Shown: piece by piece, positions 61,625 to 64,000 of the stretch
Position numbering within the stretch: position 1 is the first letter of the stretch
Layout of the letters: each line of letters starts with the position of its first letter
Assembly (NCBI GenBank): GCA_020205615.1
Contig: CM035173.1
Location: 54,323,300-54,387,299 of the forward strand
Length of the DNA: 64,000 bases
Source of the DNA: Panax quinquefolius
Lineage: Eukaryota > Streptophyta > Magnoliopsida > Apiales > Araliaceae
Direction of reading: 5' to 3'
Notes under the pieces: generated by a model
The model's input: only the letters and a program-made list of their open reading frames with translations
Told to the model about the DNA's origin: nothing
Database searches by the model: none
Program-made: the position numbers and the translations under genes

Positions 61625-62060
61625 ATCTTCGGCCAAGGGTGCACAGATTGACTGTTGACCGGTATGATTATGACCAGGGATTATTCGGTATAATCATGAC
61701 CATAATGTTACAAATGATGTGGTAAAAGTCCTGATTGACCCGTAGTGCATTGATGGACAGTGGTTGGCATGATCATGACCATTGGTGAAAACACGAATAT
61801 CCTTGGCCCGTAGTTCATGGATAATTCGTGGTCGTGATACTAAAGAATATCCTTGGCCCATAGTGCATGTATAATTCAGTGATGTGGATTATTTATTAAA
61901 GTTGAGTCTCAACGATAAAATTGATAATAAACTTTTAATTCATAGAAGATCGTAGATATCATGCTCTACTTAACTCTTCTAAAAATACAATTGCATGTCT
62001 TTGGCCTGTAGTGCAAAGATGAACTATTAATGAATATCTTCGTCCCATAGTGCAAAGATG
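61625..62060. repeat. GCCCGTAGTGCA repeat cluster
   Basis: Six or so copies of a (G)CCC(G/A)TAGTGCA core within units of about 50-110 bp, plus two halves of a small inverted motif (GGTATGATTATGACC and ATAATCATGACC). The same block is found in B1 (about 22095-22345) and B2 (about 36885-37125), and, tandemly expanded, in element A. Confidence 0.8.
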
Positions 62061-62653
62061 AATTTATTAGTATGATTATGAACAGGAACTGTGATTTGGT
62101 ATAACCATGATCTTTGATGTTTCAGGTAAAGACAGGTAATGAAAATTATCTTCGTCCTGGGTGTGAAGAGGAATTTAGAATCACAATTATGATAATGAAT
62201 AATTGGGGACAAGAACTATTGATTGATGTTACAAGGATAAAACATGGTTGGTGGACTTTTAACATGGAGAAGATAATAGACTTTATGGTCTATTTGACTC
62301 TTCTAATGGATTGCTCGTTCCATTGCTATTATGGTTGAAAAGTTTAATCATCTACCATATATTCTAAATCTCTGATTTATTTCTGACGAAGGCTATTGAT
62401 AATTTAATTATCTTTAGTCATGATATTCTTTACTGGGCTAGTTGTGCTCACCCTTTTGCTTCACAATTCCTTTCAGGTAATAAAAGTGTAGCTTTGGAGC
62501 TGGGGAGTAATGGGGAATAAAACGATGGTCTATAGCTGTTGAGGTTTCCCCTAAAATAGTATGGAAATAATTTTATTGAGAATTATAGATAATTGCGTCA
62601 TATTTTATTCGTCATTTTAACCGTTGATTTTGGTGAACCGAATAGGGTGAGGT

Positions 62654-63044
62654 GAACCCAACTTTGGAAGGGCGTTTTGCCACTGTCATACAAGATGTCT
62701 AATGACAGACGACCTCGTGTTATCATAAGACAAGGTTGTGCACATGCACTTGCTGATTATATCTATGAGCACTACCTATATAATCTTGGAGGTTGGTTGA
62801 AATATAATTCTCACTTGGAGACAATGGAGATAATTATATGTCAAGAGAAGACTCACGATTGGAAAGAACATGATAGTAATCTTCTCATTTTTTTTGGGGT
62901 CTATTGGGTCAACCAAGGATAATTCACGAGTCATATGATATTTATCATAACTTAGATGCATGGCCTCCCATGTATGAAGGTTTCCTTGAGCATTTTCCAA
63001 AGATTTTAATTTCTAAAACAGTTATTGATTGCACTTTTATGTAA
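62654..63044 (+). pseudogene. Coding-looking insert inside LTR D, unidentified
   Basis: An open stretch without an ATG start (from about 62654, T-Q-L-W-K-G-V-L-P-L) runs to TAA near 62922. A one-base shift at the T8 run (about 62887-62895) connects it to a second open stretch ending FPKILISKTVIDCTFM and TAA near 63044. Together they give about 130 codons rich in Trp, Tyr, His and Cys, unlike the AT-repeat translations around it. B1, B2 and element A have no such segment at the corresponding LTR position. Best reading: a captured gene or transposon fragment with one frameshift. I do not recognise the family, and it could be chance. Confidence 0.35.
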
Positions 63045-63238
63045 AGTACCATTGTAAGGTGTTGTGGTCGAGGCACCATGAGAGTTACATATATTTGTAT
63101 TAAAAATCATAGCTTATGTGTTGTTGTACTCTGCACGACAGTCCAACAGTTGTATAAATAAAGTTTGTATTTAATTTCTGTAGTGTGATATCTGGCGACT
63201 CAGAATGGGTCATGTGGACCTATTTTGGGGGCGTCACA

Positions 63239-63335
63239 TATATATTCCACGTAAGTTTATAGAATGTGTAAGAAGATGATGTAATGTGATGCACCAGATT
63301 CGAGGTTCAAGGAACTCGGATTTGTGGGAGCTACA
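63239..63335 (+). mobile_element. LTR C, right copy, 3' end
   Basis: The last 97 bp of LTR C after the D insertion, ending GGGAGCTACA. Together with 16314-19945 it gives a C LTR of about 3.7 kb. Confidence 0.75.
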
Positions 63336-63338
63336 TGT

Positions 63339-63350
63339 TGGTATCGGAGC
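63339..63350 (+). other. Primer-binding site of element C (tRNA-iMet type)
   Basis: TGGTATCGGAGC, one base from the canonical TGGTATCAGAGC, four bases after the LTR end. The next bases TGTAGGTTATAAACC match the F leader, so C is a related gypsy element. Confidence 0.85.
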
Positions 63351-64000
63351 TGTAGGTTATAAACCTTAGTTAGGGATACCTTAGGCTATAACCGTAGAGA
63401 TAAGGATAAGGAATAAACTCAAATAGAGTTTAGAGGGCTAAGAGATGTATTCGAAAAATTAATTATTAAGTAAAGAAGAAGATAAATAAGATTCAAAGAA
63501 GAATCTCGAAGAGTTATAAAGATAAGAATCTGGAGTTACCCGACTCTGATAATAAAGAGAAGATAAGTTATTTTAAGAAACAAAATATGTTGAATTAGAC
63601 ATTCAATATACTATATTGGGTATATAGTATGTTGAATTGGAATTCAGTATGCTTAAAAAGGGAATACAATTTGCTGTATTAGAATACAGTTTGTTGAATT
63701 GGTATACAGTTTGCTGTATTAGTATAACAATTTGCTGTTTAGATATTTCAGTTTGTTGTGTTGGAAAACATCAAGCTATTTGGATAACCCAGGTTACTGG
63801 ATTGGTCTGTTTGGATAATCCAAGTTACTGGATTGGTGTGTTTGGATAATCCAGTTTGATGGATTGGTAATCGGTTTACCAGATTATAAAGAATAACTTA
63901 TAAAATATGAAGTGTTAAATCATAATGTATATGGTAAAGAGTTTTTATAGAGCAATGTAAAGATTGCGGTTTTGGGAATAGATAAATGTTTAAGGATTTA
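63351..64000 (+). other. Leader of element C with short tandem repeats
   Basis: Non-coding in view; the element continues beyond the window. Two arrays: units of about 20-25 bp around CAGTTTGCTGTATTAG.. (63605-63760), and three units of about 31 bp around GGATAATCCAAGTTACTGGA (63781-63870). No gag start seen yet. Confidence 0.65.

Larger units (their letters stand above)
60631..63238 (+). mobile_element. Solo LTR D, right copy, 3' part
   Basis: Continues D after E and ends GGGGGCGTCACA at 63238, followed by TSD TATAT (63239-63243), a perfect match to 53447-53451. It carries three repeat blocks (60970-61160, 61351-61420, 61625-62060) and two stretches absent from B1 and B2: about 61985-62280 and about 62600-63130. 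Confidence 0.92.

Noticed and set aside
62677..63238. Separate small host gene downstream of LTR D
   Set aside because: It lies inside the LTR bounded by TSD TATAT and has no promoter or intact start; kept only as a possible captured fragment.

Overview
The window looks like a flowering-plant nuclear genome region made almost wholly of nested, decayed LTR retrotransposons. It is strongly AT-rich. Primer-binding sites match plant tRNA-iMet and tRNA-Asp, gag/pol proteins are of plant Ty3/gypsy and Ty1/copia type, and target-site duplications are 5 bp. I found no intact host protein gene, rRNA or tRNA. The species cannot be named from the sequence.

Layout. Positions 1-16313 are a minus-strand solo LTR (family D) split by a 6.2-kb solo LTR (E, 984-7195) and by a minus-strand, internally deleted Ty3/gypsy element (A, 7793-15972, TSD ACACA). 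D itself sits in the LTR of another gypsy element (C, minus, 5' end at 19945). A short unassigned stretch (19946-20220 plus 22846-23258) is split by a solo LTR (B1, 20221-22845, TSD CCAAC). A plus-strand gypsy element (B2, from 23259) has its 5' LTR interrupted by a nearly full-length 11.6-kb chromovirus-type gypsy element (F, 24657-36225, TSD CCGCA). The B2 gag-pol resumes at 37830 and stops at 40540, where a Tat/Athila-like short element (G, PBS for tRNA-Asp) begins. G is cut at 43299.

From 43300 to about 61612 the window repeats the left side in reverse complement: C LTR, then D, then E at the same nested positions with the same TSDs. This is an inverted segmental duplication with at least 9.3 kb of shared sequence per arm, 25.8 kb apart. 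It predates insertion of A (left arm only) and of a Ty1/copia element H (44397-53408, right arm only). The right copy of C continues to its LTR end (63335), PBS and leader at the window end.

Coding content. F carries gag, protease, RT, RNase H, integrase and a C-terminal chromodomain-like segment, all broken by stops, two frameshifts and a deletion. It also has an extra acidic coiled-coil ORF between PBS and gag. B2 has gag to RNase H with stops. H and A keep only fragments.

Most notable: the inverted duplication with base-level breakpoints; an array in E that repeats the plant snRNA promoter geometry (USE-like box, fixed 32-nt gap, TATA box); the coiled-coil ORF upstream of gag in F; a coding-looking insert inside LTR D; and several expanded minisatellites inside LTRs. 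Coordinates marked 'about' are estimates by eye; no alignments or searches were run.
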